In this document: positions 15,551 to 24,244 of the stretch, one piece after another
Layout: every line of letters begins with the position of its first letter
Position numbering within the stretch: the first letter of the stretch is position 1
Origin: Endozoicomonas sp. G2_2
GTDB lineage: Bacteria; Pseudomonadota; Gammaproteobacteria; Nevskiales; Salinisphaeraceae
Length of the DNA stretch: 64,000 nt
Reading direction: 5' to 3'
Assembly: GCF_017744135.1 (NCBI RefSeq)
Contig: NZ_JAGHQU010000011.1
Location: 1-64,000 of the forward strand
Position numbers and translations under genes: made by a program
Notes under the pieces: generated by a model
The model's database searches: none
The model's input: only the letters and a program-made list of their open reading frames with translations
What the model was told of the DNA's origin: nothing

Positions 15551-17521
15551 CTACAGCGGCAACGCTTTGAGTGCATCCGATGGACGGACAACGTCGAGGA
15601 ACACGCGCCGAAACCGCTGTGGGATTGCGGCGGCCAAGCCTTTTAACTGCCCGATCGATTCACCGGCCTCTGATCGAAAGCGTGGATCCAGTATCACAAT
15701 CTCGGCGCTATCAGCCGGGTGCCTGAGAGCACGCCCGATACCCTGGCGCACGCGGTGAACAGACTTGGTGCGCATCTGGGCGTGTACCGTTCGATTCGCC
15801 TTGGCCTCGGACTCTACTCGACTCAGTCCACGCACCTGAAACGCCATCATCGTCATCAGAAGATGTGCCGGGTCGATTGACTGCGCCGGGTTCCGAAGCA
15901 AGACAACCCGTTTCCAGAACGTCTCGCCGCTTCGGCTCGGTGATAGCCCTTCCCATCCCGCCGGTGTGAGCAAGACGTTGTCATCGTTCATGCCGTGGGC
16001 GATCTCGTTCAAATCAGCGCCTCGAGGGTGGGTTACAGCTCTCGAGCGTGCTCTATTGGGCCAGTGTTCCAGCAAGCTATCCACGTCTCTATAGCTGCAG
16101 CACAGAACGAGGGTGCGACCGGGTGAGCCAGCAAGAATCTGATTCACAGCAAACCGTGCGTAGAGCGGATTCAATGCGAATCCCTCATCGTCGCGAATCA
16201 GAGGCACACACGGCGCAGTCGGCACCGAGAAGCGAAGCTGTCCGAACTTCTTCGCCTCGTGGCGTCTAAGCACGCCCAGACGCGCATCGCTCTGGTTGAT
16301 TCGAATTCGGGACAGCAGGTAGCGAAACGCCGGATCGTTAGCCGATCCGGACATATCGGACAACGTCGCGGACGTGAAAATCGTAATTCGCTGATCCAGA
16401 TCGTTGCGGATCATTGCACCCGCGTCTTCGCGAGCACATACCAGACGAGGGTGTCCCTGCACTGGCGAGTAGGATAGAACAAGGTTCTTTCGCCCTGCCC
16501 TCATTTCCTGTTCGATCATTCTCGCGGAACTACGAATGATGGCCCACGCAGCATGGTTCGCTGATAGATCCGGATCGGGTACGGGTGTGTGCTTGATCGA
16601 GACAAGGGCATCGAGGATCTCATCCCGGTCACGGTCACTGATCAGCATTGCTTGATCCGCGAGCTTCGGGTCGCGCTTGTGATGGAACAGGGCCGACCAG
16701 CGCTCGGCGTTCGTCTTGTAGCCCAGATTGCGCGCCACTCGCATGACGTTGTTGAAGCTCAAGCCATAGGACATGGCTTCTTCCGCAACATCCGGGAAAT
16801 GCTCGGCCTCGTCCACGATCAAGGCGACATCGCTTTCCGCATCATCAAGATCGGCAACACCTCCTCTCAGCAGATCCATCACCAGTAGTGACTGATTGAT
16901 TACGAGAATGTCCGCATCTCGTGCATCGGCGAAGGTCTGCTTGAGAACTTCAGGCAAGGGCTCCTCATGGCCAATCGAGATATCGCCCAGCCTTATGCCA
17001 TCCGGTAGCTCGTTCTCATCGAGATCAAGAAGACAGCCCTCCGACGTGAGTGCCCAGTGAGCCAGCCCGCGGGTTGAGGGCGGACGATTCGGATCATCGA
17101 CAACGTCGGCCAAGGTCTCAGCATCGAGGGCCAAAGCGAGCCGTGTGGGCGAGACGTAGTTACGCCGGCCCATTCGCGTGGCGATTCTCAATGGTCCGCG
17201 ACCGTTGTAGCGCTGGAAGCCGTTTATCAACTCGACGTTTCCCGGCGCGACAAGCTGGCGCTGTAGAGCGCGCGTGTACGTCGCGACCACGACACGACGC
17301 CGGTGCCCACGCGCGCCGGCAATCCAGTCGGCTGCACTCAGTAGATAGCCGAGTGATTTGCCCAGGCCAGTGCTGCCTTCAACGCAGTGGATGGAGCCCA
17401 AGCCGTGCTCGAAACAATCAGCGATCGACGCCGCGTACTCGATCTGAGCGGCGTTGTGCCGAAACGAAGGCACCCTGTTGGGTAGAACCTGATCGATATA
17501 GTCAGTCGCGCATGTGGGCAT
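15551..17521 (-). CDS. csf4: Csf4 / CasDinG helicase of a type IV-A CRISPR system
   Basis: A 656-residue superfamily 2 helicase of the XPD/DinG type. Walker A is EGSTGLGKS (48-56), motif II is DEAEH (237-241), and motif VI is QGIGRALR near the C-terminus. The four cysteines of the DinG/XPD iron-sulfur cluster are absent between Walker A and motif II; only one Cys is there. This agrees with CasDinG of type IV-A, which acts as an ATP-driven 5'-3' helicase needed for plasmid interference. The ATG at 17521 overlaps the csf5 stop by one base (TGATG). The open frame continues upstream, but there it only shadows csf5. It is the last gene before the array. Confidence 0.92.
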   Translation of the reverse strand: MPTCATDYIDQVLPNRVPSFRHNAAQIEYAASIADCFEHGLGSIHCVEGSTGLGKSLGYLLSAADWIAGARGHRRRVVVATYTRALQRQLVAPGNVELINGFQRYNGRGPLRIATRMGRRNYVSPTRLALALDAETLADVVDDPNRPPSTRGLAHWALTSEGCLLDLDENELPDGIRLGDISIGHEEPLPEVLKQTFADARDADILVINQSLLVMDLLRGGVADLDDAESDVALIVDEAEHFPDVAEEAMSYGLSFNNVMRVARNLGYKTNAERWSALFHHKRDPKLADQAMLISDRDRDEILDALVSIKHTPVPDPDLSANHAAWAIIRSSARMIEQEMRAGRKNLVLSYSPVQGHPRLVCAREDAGAMIRNDLDQRITIFTSATLSDMSGSANDPAFRYLLSRIRINQSDARLGVLRRHEAKKFGQLRFSVPTAPCVPLIRDDEGFALNPLYARFAVNQILAGSPGRTLVLCCSYRDVDSLLEHWPNRARSRAVTHPRGADLNEIAHGMNDDNVLLTPAGWEGLSPSRSGETFWKRVVLLRNPAQSIDPAHLLMTMMAFQVRGLSRVESEAKANRTVHAQMRTKSVHRVRQGIGRALRHPADSAEIVILDPRFRSEAGESIGQLKGLAAAIPQRFRRVFLDVVRPSDALKALPL

Positions 17522-18120
17522 CAGGCGGCCTCGTCGCGAAGCGCGCTGACGGTCGCCAGCTGGAGCAGGCCGCAGCCATAACCACGCCGGCGCCCAATGC
17601 CATCGAGATACGCTCTGGCAAAGGCGCTGACATCGTCGATACGAGCGGTGCAGCGGGCAGTGATCAGAGGGACCGTGAAACGCTTGTGGTTGAACTGCCG
17701 CAAGGTGATCAGGTGCGCCCAGTCGGGCATTTCGGCCAGAGCAAGCCCCGAGCGCTCGAACAGCCGCTGCGAGTAAGCGGTCCATTCTTCGGAGGGCAAT
17801 GTTCCTTCCTTTCTCGAATCGGGCCCAAATCGATGCAGTGGCAGCGACGCCAAGTCGATTGTCGCGTAATCGCCCTGCTCTACTGCGATGCGTCGCTCAC
17901 GCGAACCCTTGAAGGACCGGTCGGAACGGATGGTCAACAGCCACCGGCGCTCATCGAAGGGCTCAGAGCGGAAAATAAACGGCCGCTTCTCGATCTTCTT
18001 ATCGTCCGCGGTAGTCGAAAAGAGAGACCAGACATACTTGTGCAAGTCGTCTAGCGTCAGGCGATCGCCCTGCGGTTCGATACGAGCTAGGACTGTCGCT
18101 TCGTTATATTCGATGTTCAT
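17521..18120 (-). CDS. csf5: Csf5 (Cas6-like crRNA endonuclease)
   Basis: A 199-residue protein in the csf operon position of the crRNA-processing enzyme. The C-terminus has the glycine-rich RNA-binding loop of Cas6/RAMP proteins (GIGRRRGYGCGLLQL, 174-188). A histidine that could serve catalysis lies in the FNHKRF segment near 144. The predicted product would cut the I-E-like repeat hairpin of the adjacent array to leave an 8-nt handle. Csf5 and Cas6e cannot be told apart by eye. The gene overlaps csf1 upstream (ATGA) and csf4 downstream (TGATG), so translation is coupled. Confidence 0.82.
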   Translation of the reverse strand: MNIEYNEATVLARIEPQGDRLTLDDLHKYVWSLFSTTADDKKIEKRPFIFRSEPFDERRWLLTIRSDRSFKGSRERRIAVEQGDYATIDLASLPLHRFGPDSRKEGTLPSEEWTAYSQRLFERSGLALAEMPDWAHLITLRQFNHKRFTVPLITARCTARIDDVSAFARAYLDGIGRRRGYGCGLLQLATVSALRDEAA

Positions 18121-18944
18121 TGCGCCGCCTGTAAGATTTTTTCCATCTTCTTGTGTAGTCCGAGTCGGTCATGCGGGTCGCTTGGCAGGCGATGAACGAG
18201 CTCACGTGCGTTGGGCGTCTTTGCCAGCCAACGGGTTAAGGCGTCCTGATCTAGCTTGCCCCGCGCGGCAGTCGTGATCGGCTGCCAGAAGCCGCTCTTC
18301 TGTGCTTGCGTGACGTGATCGTTCTCCCGCGCCCACCTCGCCACGTCGAGCAATGCGGATAGGTCGGTACAGGAGGCGCCTGTGTCCGAGTTATCCCAGA
18401 GTTCGCGCAGATCAGTTGTCATGCGCAGTGCGCCCATGAGGACCAGCGACTTACGTCCGAAGTTGCTGATATAGACGAACCCCTCCTTCGGGTCGCCCAA
18501 ACGACCGTCGCTATAAAGCGCCATCAGCAGTGACAGTGGGTCGGTCCTGTAGACCCGGCCCTTCGCCGCGAGCGCGCCATCTTCCACGCGTAAGCGAAAG
18601 CCCTCGTTGACTGCGAGAAATAGCTGATTGCTACTCGTGATCACAGCACCACAGCCAGTCATCATGCCAAGCATGACCGGGACTGGGATTTTGTTCGGAC
18701 CGCGCCGGCTACCGATCCCCAGCTCATCGAATGATCCGATCTTCGGTGAGTAACAGGTCGTGCACAGATACTGCTTAGCAAACCCGCTGCCGTAAACATA
18801 GGGGATCGCCAAGGCGGAATCTTCGACCGAAGCCCACGGGCGACCACAACACGCGCACGCGCCTGTTTCCGGGGTGACCGACTGGAGATCTGCCACCTCA
18901 CGCAATCGCGTTGTCGCCGCGTGAAAGCGACTATAGGCATCCAT
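18117..18944 (-). CDS. csf1: Csf1, Cas8-like subunit with zinc finger
   Basis: A 275-residue protein, signature gene of type IV systems. A four-cysteine zinc-finger pattern is present (CACC near 30-33 and CTTC near 61-64), as in known Csf1 proteins. The rest is a mixed alpha/beta body with a helical C-terminal 90 residues, compatible with a Cas8-like large subunit that contacts the crRNA handle. The ATG at 18944 overlaps the csf3 stop (TGATG); a GTG one codon earlier is also open. The stop overlaps the csf5 start (ATGA). Confidence 0.88.
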   Translation of the reverse strand: MDAYSRFHAATTRLREVADLQSVTPETGACACCGRPWASVEDSALAIPYVYGSGFAKQYLCTTCYSPKIGSFDELGIGSRRGPNKIPVPVMLGMMTGCGAVITSSNQLFLAVNEGFRLRVEDGALAAKGRVYRTDPLSLLMALYSDGRLGDPKEGFVYISNFGRKSLVLMGALRMTTDLRELWDNSDTGASCTDLSALLDVARWARENDHVTQAQKSGFWQPITTAARGKLDQDALTRWLAKTPNARELVHRLPSDPHDRLGLHKKMEKILQAAQ

Positions 18945-19564
18945 CACGCCACCTCGCGTTGAACACGGCCGGGCCGCAGCACAGACACAACCTCGCCACA
19001 GGGCGTGAGTCTCTCCTGCGATGCGATGGGATCGAAAGGTAGATCACGGTCGATGTCGCCAGGCCAAGAACGACGCTGCCAGCCAGCCGTATCGTCAGGT
19101 TCGACCGAGACCACAGTGAAGCTACCGGCCCCGCGCGTATGGCCGCGCCCTATTCCATCGAGCAGTTCGATCAATTCGGCACAGGACTCGGGGTCACCAT
19201 CTCCATAGAAGACCAGATACGGCGATAGGTAGCCGGGATATTTGTTCAGCCGCGTCAGGAAGCGCCCACCCGCCTCGTCGATACGCTTGAGGGGATCAGA
19301 TACCAGGTGTCGCTCGAGCTGGTCGAAGCTCGATACGGTGGGTATCTTCGCCGCCGCAGCAGGCGCTTCAGGCGTTGAAACAAAGATAATCTGGCTCGCC
19401 CGATAACCCTGGACCTCGTCATCGAAGCTCAGGGGCAACTCGTGCTCGACGTCCCAACGACCCGCCAGACGGCAAGCCGCCTCGTGCAGTAACCCGTCCA
19501 GGCGCGGCGGAACGGTGGTCAGTAGCACAGGCGAGTGCAACGCCAACAGCATGCGGAACTGCAT
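18944..19564 (-). CDS. csf3: Csf3, Cas5-like subunit
   Basis: A 206-residue protein with a RAMP-like start (MQFRMLLALHSPVLL, a beta strand followed by a loop) and a Gly-rich region near 145-155 (GIGRGHTRGAGSFTV) typical of Cas5/Csf3. It caps the 5' handle of the crRNA in the effector complex. The ATG at 19564 is chosen because it directly follows the csf2 stop; the longer frame to 19681 only shadows csf2. Gene order and size fit Csf3 well. Confidence 0.88.
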   Translation of the reverse strand: MQFRMLLALHSPVLLTTVPPRLDGLLHEAACRLAGRWDVEHELPLSFDDEVQGYRASQIIFVSTPEAPAAAAKIPTVSSFDQLERHLVSDPLKRIDEAGGRFLTRLNKYPGYLSPYLVFYGDGDPESCAELIELLDGIGRGHTRGAGSFTVVSVEPDDTAGWQRRSWPGDIDRDLPFDPIASQERLTPCGEVVSVLRPGRVQREVA

Positions 19565-19565
19565 A

Positions 19566-20624
19566 TCAGCTCGCCGCCCGCGCACGCTCGACCGTGTAGG
19601 TCTGGAAATCGTACTCAGTGAGGCCGTCGACGAAGTTCTCAAATGCGCGCTCGAGTTCCTCGCCTTCGAGGACCAAGCCATCGGCTGATAGCTTGACCAC
19701 GCCTTTGCGCTGGGGCTTGAGCTTCATGGGGAGCCATTCAAGGACTTCCCATTCTGCGCTGAACTCTCCGAGGCCGGTATTACGATGGCCCCCGAGAAAG
19801 GGATGGCGCGCAAATTCAGCCAAGCCCAGCAGAAGCATACCCAGATCGGTATCGGTGCCGCTGATCAGCGTCATGCGATGGCTCATTTCGGAACCCGGTG
19901 CGATTGACTCGAATCCGGCCAGCGGGTGCTTGATCGACTCAGACGCCCCTTCACGCTCTTCCTTGATCTGGCGCTTCTGGGTTTCCTTAGCCTTGATCTC
20001 GTCGTTGAGTTTCTTGCGATCGGCCTTTGATTCTGACGTCGCAGCTTCGCGCTTGAGCTTTTTAATATCGCTGTCGAGGGTGGCGATATCGCTTTGCGTT
20101 TCGCGCGCATTTGCCAGCTGAGAGAGCAGCACGTCTCGATCTTCCGGCGATAGGTACTCAACCTCCTGCGAGTCACGCTCGAACATATCCGATCGCGCAC
20201 CCCGCCCTGCAGTCATGACATTGTCCTGCGAAGTACGCAGTTCGCCGACCGCCAAACGACCTGCGAGTTTCCACCGGCCAAACAGGTCCATGAGTGGATT
20301 GTTCTCACGCACCATAACCTGGCCTATCGGGTCCGCGAAGCTGCCGGCTTCATTGCTGGTCTCGCGCGTAGTGTCCACGCCCTCACCGAGCATATAGGCA
20401 TCGCGGAGCGTAAATACCTCGCTCTCTGGCACCCCACGGGCGTGTGCCAGCGCCTGACGTACAGCCCGATAACTGGCTTTGCGCAACGGCCCACGGAAGG
20501 TGCCCCCATGGAGCATGACTTCACCATGCGGGGTTCTGGGCAGGCCTTGATGATCAGGGTAGGAAACACTGATGGGTGAAACTGCGGTTACGGTGCCTTG
20601 AAGTCGAATCATCGTACGAACCAT
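19566..20624 (-). CDS. csf2: Csf2, Cas7-like backbone subunit with helical insertion
   Basis: A 352-residue Cas7-family protein that would polymerise along the crRNA. N-terminal RAMP strands (IRLQGTVTAVSPISV), the GTFRGPLRKA segment near 41 and the C-terminal HPFLGGHRNTGLGEFS glycine loop fit Csf2. Residues about 162-229 form a highly charged, Lys/Glu-rich helical stretch that looks like an antiparallel coiled-coil hairpin placed within the fold. I do not recall it as standard in the family. It is the first gene of the csf operon. A second in-frame ATG lies four codons in. Confidence 0.88.
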   Translation of the reverse strand: MVRTMIRLQGTVTAVSPISVSYPDHQGLPRTPHGEVMLHGGTFRGPLRKASYRAVRQALAHARGVPESEVFTLRDAYMLGEGVDTTRETSNEAGSFADPIGQVMVRENNPLMDLFGRWKLAGRLAVGELRTSQDNVMTAGRGARSDMFERDSQEVEYLSPEDRDVLLSQLANARETQSDIATLDSDIKKLKREAATSESKADRKKLNDEIKAKETQKRQIKEEREGASESIKHPLAGFESIAPGSEMSHRMTLISGTDTDLGMLLLGLAEFARHPFLGGHRNTGLGEFSAEWEVLEWLPMKLKPQRKGVVKLSADGLVLEGEELERAFENFVDGLTEYDFQTYTVERARAAS

Positions 20625-20948
20625 TGCTGTGGCGAGTGTTAGGCCGAGCCCTTCAATAGCGCCCGGATGCTTGAGTATCGGTTGCGGCCTCTACGAGGCG
20701 AGCTAAAAAGGACTGTATGCAGGCTCAGCAAGAAGCCCTAATTCGTCGGGCAGACGCGTCCCGGTACCGGCATTCAAGTGGCGGAGTCTACGGGCAGGCG
20801 ATCGGTTCCTTGAAGAGGCCCCGAAAAACAACCTCAAACCGTGGCTTGCTCGGGTAAGCTAATGCATGTTGTGAGGGCGAACTCTCTCAGATGGCGGTGG
20901 GCTCCCGCCCTTCCCCTTTCATGTAGTAAGTAAAAAACCAGGATCGAT
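20625..20948. other. intergenic region upstream of the csf operon
   Basis: A 324-base gap between the minus-strand csf2 start and the plus-strand lipoprotein. It must hold both divergent promoters, but no convincing -35/-10 pair was found by eye for either. No gene, repeat or additional CRISPR unit is visible. A short GGCGG/CCGCC hairpin near 20893-20910 is too weak to call. Confidence 0.5.
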
Positions 20949-21317
20949 ATGTTTTGCCGCCTCTTATTCACCATCGCTCTTCTTCTTATTCTGGCTGGTT
21001 GTTCACCCGAACCACCGACTACTGAACGCATGCAGGCCCTTCTTGAGGACATGGTTCAGACCACGATCGAGCAAGAGCGTGGCCAAGTCGAGTCAACCCG
21101 AGCGGGTCGCCTCATGATGCAGTTCTCCGACCTGCCGGCGGCCGATGAAGCGAAGGTAGAAAACGTGCTGATCAGAAAGACGGAAGCGGCACAGGACGAT
21201 AATCTCTATGTCACGGTGTCATTCGACGTCGTCGTGCGCAGCGATACCTTCCAGGAAACCAAAATCGTGCTGATCGCTCACGAAAACGATGAATGGGTGT
21301 TGGAAAAGGTTCTCTAA
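20949..21317 (+). CDS. small lipoprotein, unknown function
   Basis: A 122-residue protein with a lipoprotein signal (LLFTIALLLILAGC, Cys at 18). The mature 104 residues hold a helical segment (ERMQALLEDMVQTTIEQERG) and a beta-rich second half ending in a typical NDEWVLEKV strand. The pattern is reminiscent of small NTF2-like or DUF-type periplasmic domains. No family is assigned. It is encoded divergently from csf2 and is probably unrelated to CRISPR function. Confidence 0.7.
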   Translation: MFCRLLFTIALLLILAGCSPEPPTTERMQALLEDMVQTTIEQERGQVESTRAGRLMMQFSDLPAADEAKVENVLIRKTEAAQDDNLYVTVSFDVVVRSDTFQETKIVLIAHENDEWVLEKVL

Positions 21318-21410
21318 CGCATGTATGTAGGCGCCCTCTTCCACCTATTCTGGCTAGGTCATGCGCTGCATACTCAGAATTAGTCGATGCAGAGAGGGAT
21401 GTCATCACCG

Positions 21411-22502
21411 ATGAGTAACCCCCCGGTCAAAAAAATACACTCGCCTGTCACGACACCTGACCTGTCTCGTGCGGCAGTCCTTGACGCTGAGGTACGACTC
21501 ACCACGGCTCAAACAGACGTCGAGGCAGTGCGGGCTTGGCTACGAGCACGTGGGCAGCGCAGCGAGGCGACTTTCGATCGCTATGCCCGACAGGGACGTC
21601 GCCTGCTGGAGTTTCTGCATAGCCGCGGCGAATCATTCGCGACCATGACCATCGAAACCGTCCATGCCTACGAGCAGGCAATGATGGCCGGTCACGTTGG
21701 GTCGAAGCCTCTATCCAAGCAGTACGTCGATGAGGCCTCGGTTGTCCTGAGTTCGATGTTCTCTCTGCTGGTACAAAGCGAGTACATCAGGCGCAACCCT
21801 TTTGTTCTGCGAGAGCGAACCGAACCGACAGAGGACGATACATCGCTCGAACGCTATCTCGACAACGAACAGCTCGACGCCCTGTTCACTGAAACCGACG
21901 CACTGAGGGACGTTGACCCTCGCACAGAAGCCGGCCTGAAAGCGGCACGTACACGATTCCTGTTGCTCTGGATACTGATCACAGGCGCACGAATCAGTGA
22001 GGTTCTGAAGTCACCCATGAAAGGTGGTGTCGTGCTCGCCGACGACGGCTGGGTCTGGAAAATCGTTCGCAAGGGCAGGAAGAAAGGTGAGATCCCATTG
22101 CGAAGTGATGCGCTGGATGCCCTACGGGACTACCGACGGTGCTTCGGGTACGATTATTCCCTGCCGAGTGAGTATGAGGACGATGCCTTTCTGATCCTGC
22201 CGGTACGGGGCAAATCCATCAAGCCGCTCAGTCGAAGCATCATCTGGCGCGACCTGAAAGAGTTCTTCGCTCGAGCCTCAGCCCACCTGGATAGTCCAGA
22301 GAAAGCTGCCAAGATGCAACGTGCCTCGGCTCACTGGTTGCGCCACACGGCCGCGACTCAGCTGCTGAATGAAGGCGCGACCATGCGCTTTGTGCAGAAG
22401 CTACTCGGCCACAACCATGTCGGCACTACTTCCAGCATTTACGACCATCTTGAGCGCAAGGAATTCAGGCGCGAAATGGAAAAAGGTCGTCAATTTCGCT
22501 GA
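21411..22502 (+). CDS. tyrosine recombinase (phage integrase family)
   Basis: A site-specific recombinase of about 363 residues. Counted from the longer frame start at 21387, the catalytic set is complete: Arg202 (GARISE), His316-x-x-Arg319 (HWLRH), His342 (LLGHNH) and the nucleophile Tyr352 (SSIYDHL). An N-terminal SAM-like core-binding domain covers about 45-140. The role could be resolving replicon multimers or integrating the element; no attachment site was identified nearby. The start is uncertain: ATG codons lie at 21387, 21399 and 21411, with a GAGAGGG about 12 bases before the last. Confidence 0.88.
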   Translation: MSNPPVKKIHSPVTTPDLSRAAVLDAEVRLTTAQTDVEAVRAWLRARGQRSEATFDRYARQGRRLLEFLHSRGESFATMTIETVHAYEQAMMAGHVGSKPLSKQYVDEASVVLSSMFSLLVQSEYIRRNPFVLRERTEPTEDDTSLERYLDNEQLDALFTETDALRDVDPRTEAGLKAARTRFLLLWILITGARISEVLKSPMKGGVVLADDGWVWKIVRKGRKKGEIPLRSDALDALRDYRRCFGYDYSLPSEYEDDAFLILPVRGKSIKPLSRSIIWRDLKEFFARASAHLDSPEKAAKMQRASAHWLRHTAATQLLNEGATMRFVQKLLGHNHVGTTSSIYDHLERKEFRREMEKGRQFR

Positions 22503-22566
22503 GTAGGCCGGAAGTGATTGTGTGTGGACCCCTTTAAGGGACAAACCCTCCATACACAGGTGCTAC

Positions 22567-23235
22567 ATGCTCGATCCTCACCGCGCTGCGACATCAACCG
22601 GCCAAACGCGCCACGCTTTCCGCAACGGCTCGGCTCATACGTCGCCCCATGGTCATAGCGAGCCGTTGGCACCGATCGCCGCGTACCGCACGGATCATGA
22701 GACGCGCTATCGGATCACTTACAAGGACATCTCTGCAAAGGATCCCGAGTTCGATGATATCCAGATCGCCAAGATCTCTGTCATCGGTGAATCGCTGAAG
22801 CACGGCGATGCTGTGATGTGGGCTTACTCGATTCGAAGTGTCGGTGACACCGCCGATATCGACCAGCTGTATCAGGCTGCTACCAATGCTTCGCAAGAGC
22901 TGGCCGATGCCCTGGCCACGCTGCGCGGCTGGGAACCCGGCATCGTCGGAAATCCCGACCCGGGGCCGATCCTGGTACTCGATTCAATGGATATACCGCC
23001 CAACGCGAACGCCTTCGTTCGAGGCTTGGTGGCCGCGTTGTCCCAGGGCGTGGTGGACAAGCCGGGCTACCTCGATGCCAGCCGCCTGATCGTATCGATC
23101 CAGTCGCCGGCGCCGTTTACTCAGGATGCACTCGGGCCAGAGATGGGCCTGTTGATGGATCGCCTCAAGGTCAAACCTTCATGGGTCGTGCCTTGGAAGC
23201 CGGCAGATCCGGATTTTCACGCCCTCGTTAAGTAG
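22567..23235 (+). CDS. hypothetical protein
   Basis: A 222-residue protein from the ATG at 22567; the frame is open from 22522. The first 35 residues are low-complexity and His/Thr/Ser-rich. The rest is a well-formed soluble protein with alternating strands and helices (for example TRYRITYKDIS and ADIDQLYQAATNASQELADALATL). No family is recognised. It starts a co-directional run of three genes ending with the DUF2726 protein, so a shared transcript is likely. Confidence 0.6.
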   Translation: MLDPHRAATSTGQTRHAFRNGSAHTSPHGHSEPLAPIAAYRTDHETRYRITYKDISAKDPEFDDIQIAKISVIGESLKHGDAVMWAYSIRSVGDTADIDQLYQAATNASQELADALATLRGWEPGIVGNPDPGPILVLDSMDIPPNANAFVRGLVAALSQGVVDKPGYLDASRLIVSIQSPAPFTQDALGPEMGLLMDRLKVKPSWVVPWKPADPDFHALVK

Positions 23236-23265
23236 TCGGCAATCGACACCCAGGGATTGCCGACA

Positions 23266-23523
23266 ATGACGACACCCGCGGTCCAGACGCGCATCGACGA
23301 ACTCAAGGCTTCCGCCGTGGAGCCTTCGGGCTTCATCTGGTGCGCCATTCATCCCGAATACGGCGAGGTCTACGAAATCGCATTCAACATACCGGGGGTG
23401 GCAGCACCGATCGAAGACCTCGTGGCGCCCTGGTATCGGGATGGGGCAATCGTGCTCTGCCTGCCGAACGATATTGCCATCGACTCGATCACTCGCCTGC
23501 TCGCGAATCGGGGGTATTCCTAA
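23266..23523 (+). CDS. small hypothetical protein
   Basis: An 85-residue soluble protein from the ATG at 23266; a TTG three codons earlier is also open. No motif or signal is seen. It lies 30 bases after the 22567 gene and one base before the DUF2726 gene, so it is most likely the middle gene of a three-gene operon. Its amino-acid make-up is normal for a folded protein. Confidence 0.55.
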   Translation: MTTPAVQTRIDELKASAVEPSGFIWCAIHPEYGEVYEIAFNIPGVAAPIEDLVAPWYRDGAIVLCLPNDIAIDSITRLLANRGYS

Positions 23524-23524
23524 G

Positions 23525-24058
23525 ATGGAAATTGTTCAGGTCGTGACATCCCCGCTGTGCTTGGTGGCGATCGCGCTTGCGCTTTTGTTTCCGGTGGTGC
23601 TTTTAACCAAAGGCAAGAAGGCGCCGCGTGGGGCGCAATACCACTACAGGCGCCTCCCATATTTGCTCTCAAAGGCCGAGCGCTCTTTCTACGGGGCCTT
23701 GATTCAGGCGACTGAGGACACCGGCCTGGTCTTCGCGAAAGTCCGTGTGGCGGACGTATTGCAGCCGCGTCGGGGAGGCGGTCGATCGGATTGGCAGCGC
23801 GCATTCAATGCGATCTCGTCGAAGCATTTCGACTTTGTCATCTGCGATCCAAGAGACTGCGCGTACCTGCTAGCCGTCGAGCTCGATGATTCGAGCCACG
23901 CCTCGGCGAAAGCTCAGACCCGAGACCGCTTCCTCAACGCTGCCTGTGAATCCGCCGAGTTGCCCCTGCTTCGGGTGCCGGCTCAGCGGGCTTATTCGAT
24001 CACAGGATTGCGTGAATCGATCGAGACAGCACTCGCGTCACCGGAAAAGAAAGGCTAA
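23525..24058 (+). CDS. DUF2726-domain protein, nuclease-like fold, membrane-anchored
   Basis: A 177-residue protein. An N-terminal membrane anchor covers residues 8-28 (LCLVAIALALLFPVVLL). The rest matches the DUF2726 pattern: LLSKAERSFYGALIQA near 47, VRVADVL near 74, then SKHFDFVICD near 98, and VELDDSSHA near 115 followed by a DRFLNAACESAELPLLRVP segment. DUF2726 is related to restriction-endonuclease folds; the D...ELDD acidic residues would be the site. Its biological role is not known. It overlaps nothing and directly follows the small gene upstream. Confidence 0.8.
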   Translation: MEIVQVVTSPLCLVAIALALLFPVVLLTKGKKAPRGAQYHYRRLPYLLSKAERSFYGALIQATEDTGLVFAKVRVADVLQPRRGGGRSDWQRAFNAISSKHFDFVICDPRDCAYLLAVELDDSSHASAKAQTRDRFLNAACESAELPLLRVPAQRAYSITGLRESIETALASPEKKG

Positions 24059-24094
24059 TCGCGACCAGCGCCGCGCCCGTAGCGACTCGCCACG

Positions 24095-24244
24095 CTACCG
24101 GCTTTGTGAGTTCATCTGATCGCGCAGGCGTTTGCGTTTTTGCCAACGCTCGCGAACCTTCGGATCGCCCGCGTCCTGCGATGTCAAAAGCCCGTAGCGC
24201 GCTCTACTCGCCTTGTCCTGCGTGGCGGATTGATCTCGACTCAT
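24095..24244 (-). CDS. small basic protein coupled to the broken nuclease gene
   Basis: A 49-residue frame whose ATG (24244) overlaps the nuclease stop codon in an ATGA arrangement. The product is very basic and Arg/Lys/Gln-rich, with no membrane segment. The coupling suggests it was translated with the thermonuclease before the transposon arrived. It is now cut off from its original promoter. It is too short for firm support. Confidence 0.4.
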   Translation of the reverse strand: MSRDQSATQDKASRARYGLLTSQDAGDPKVRERWQKRKRLRDQMNSQSR

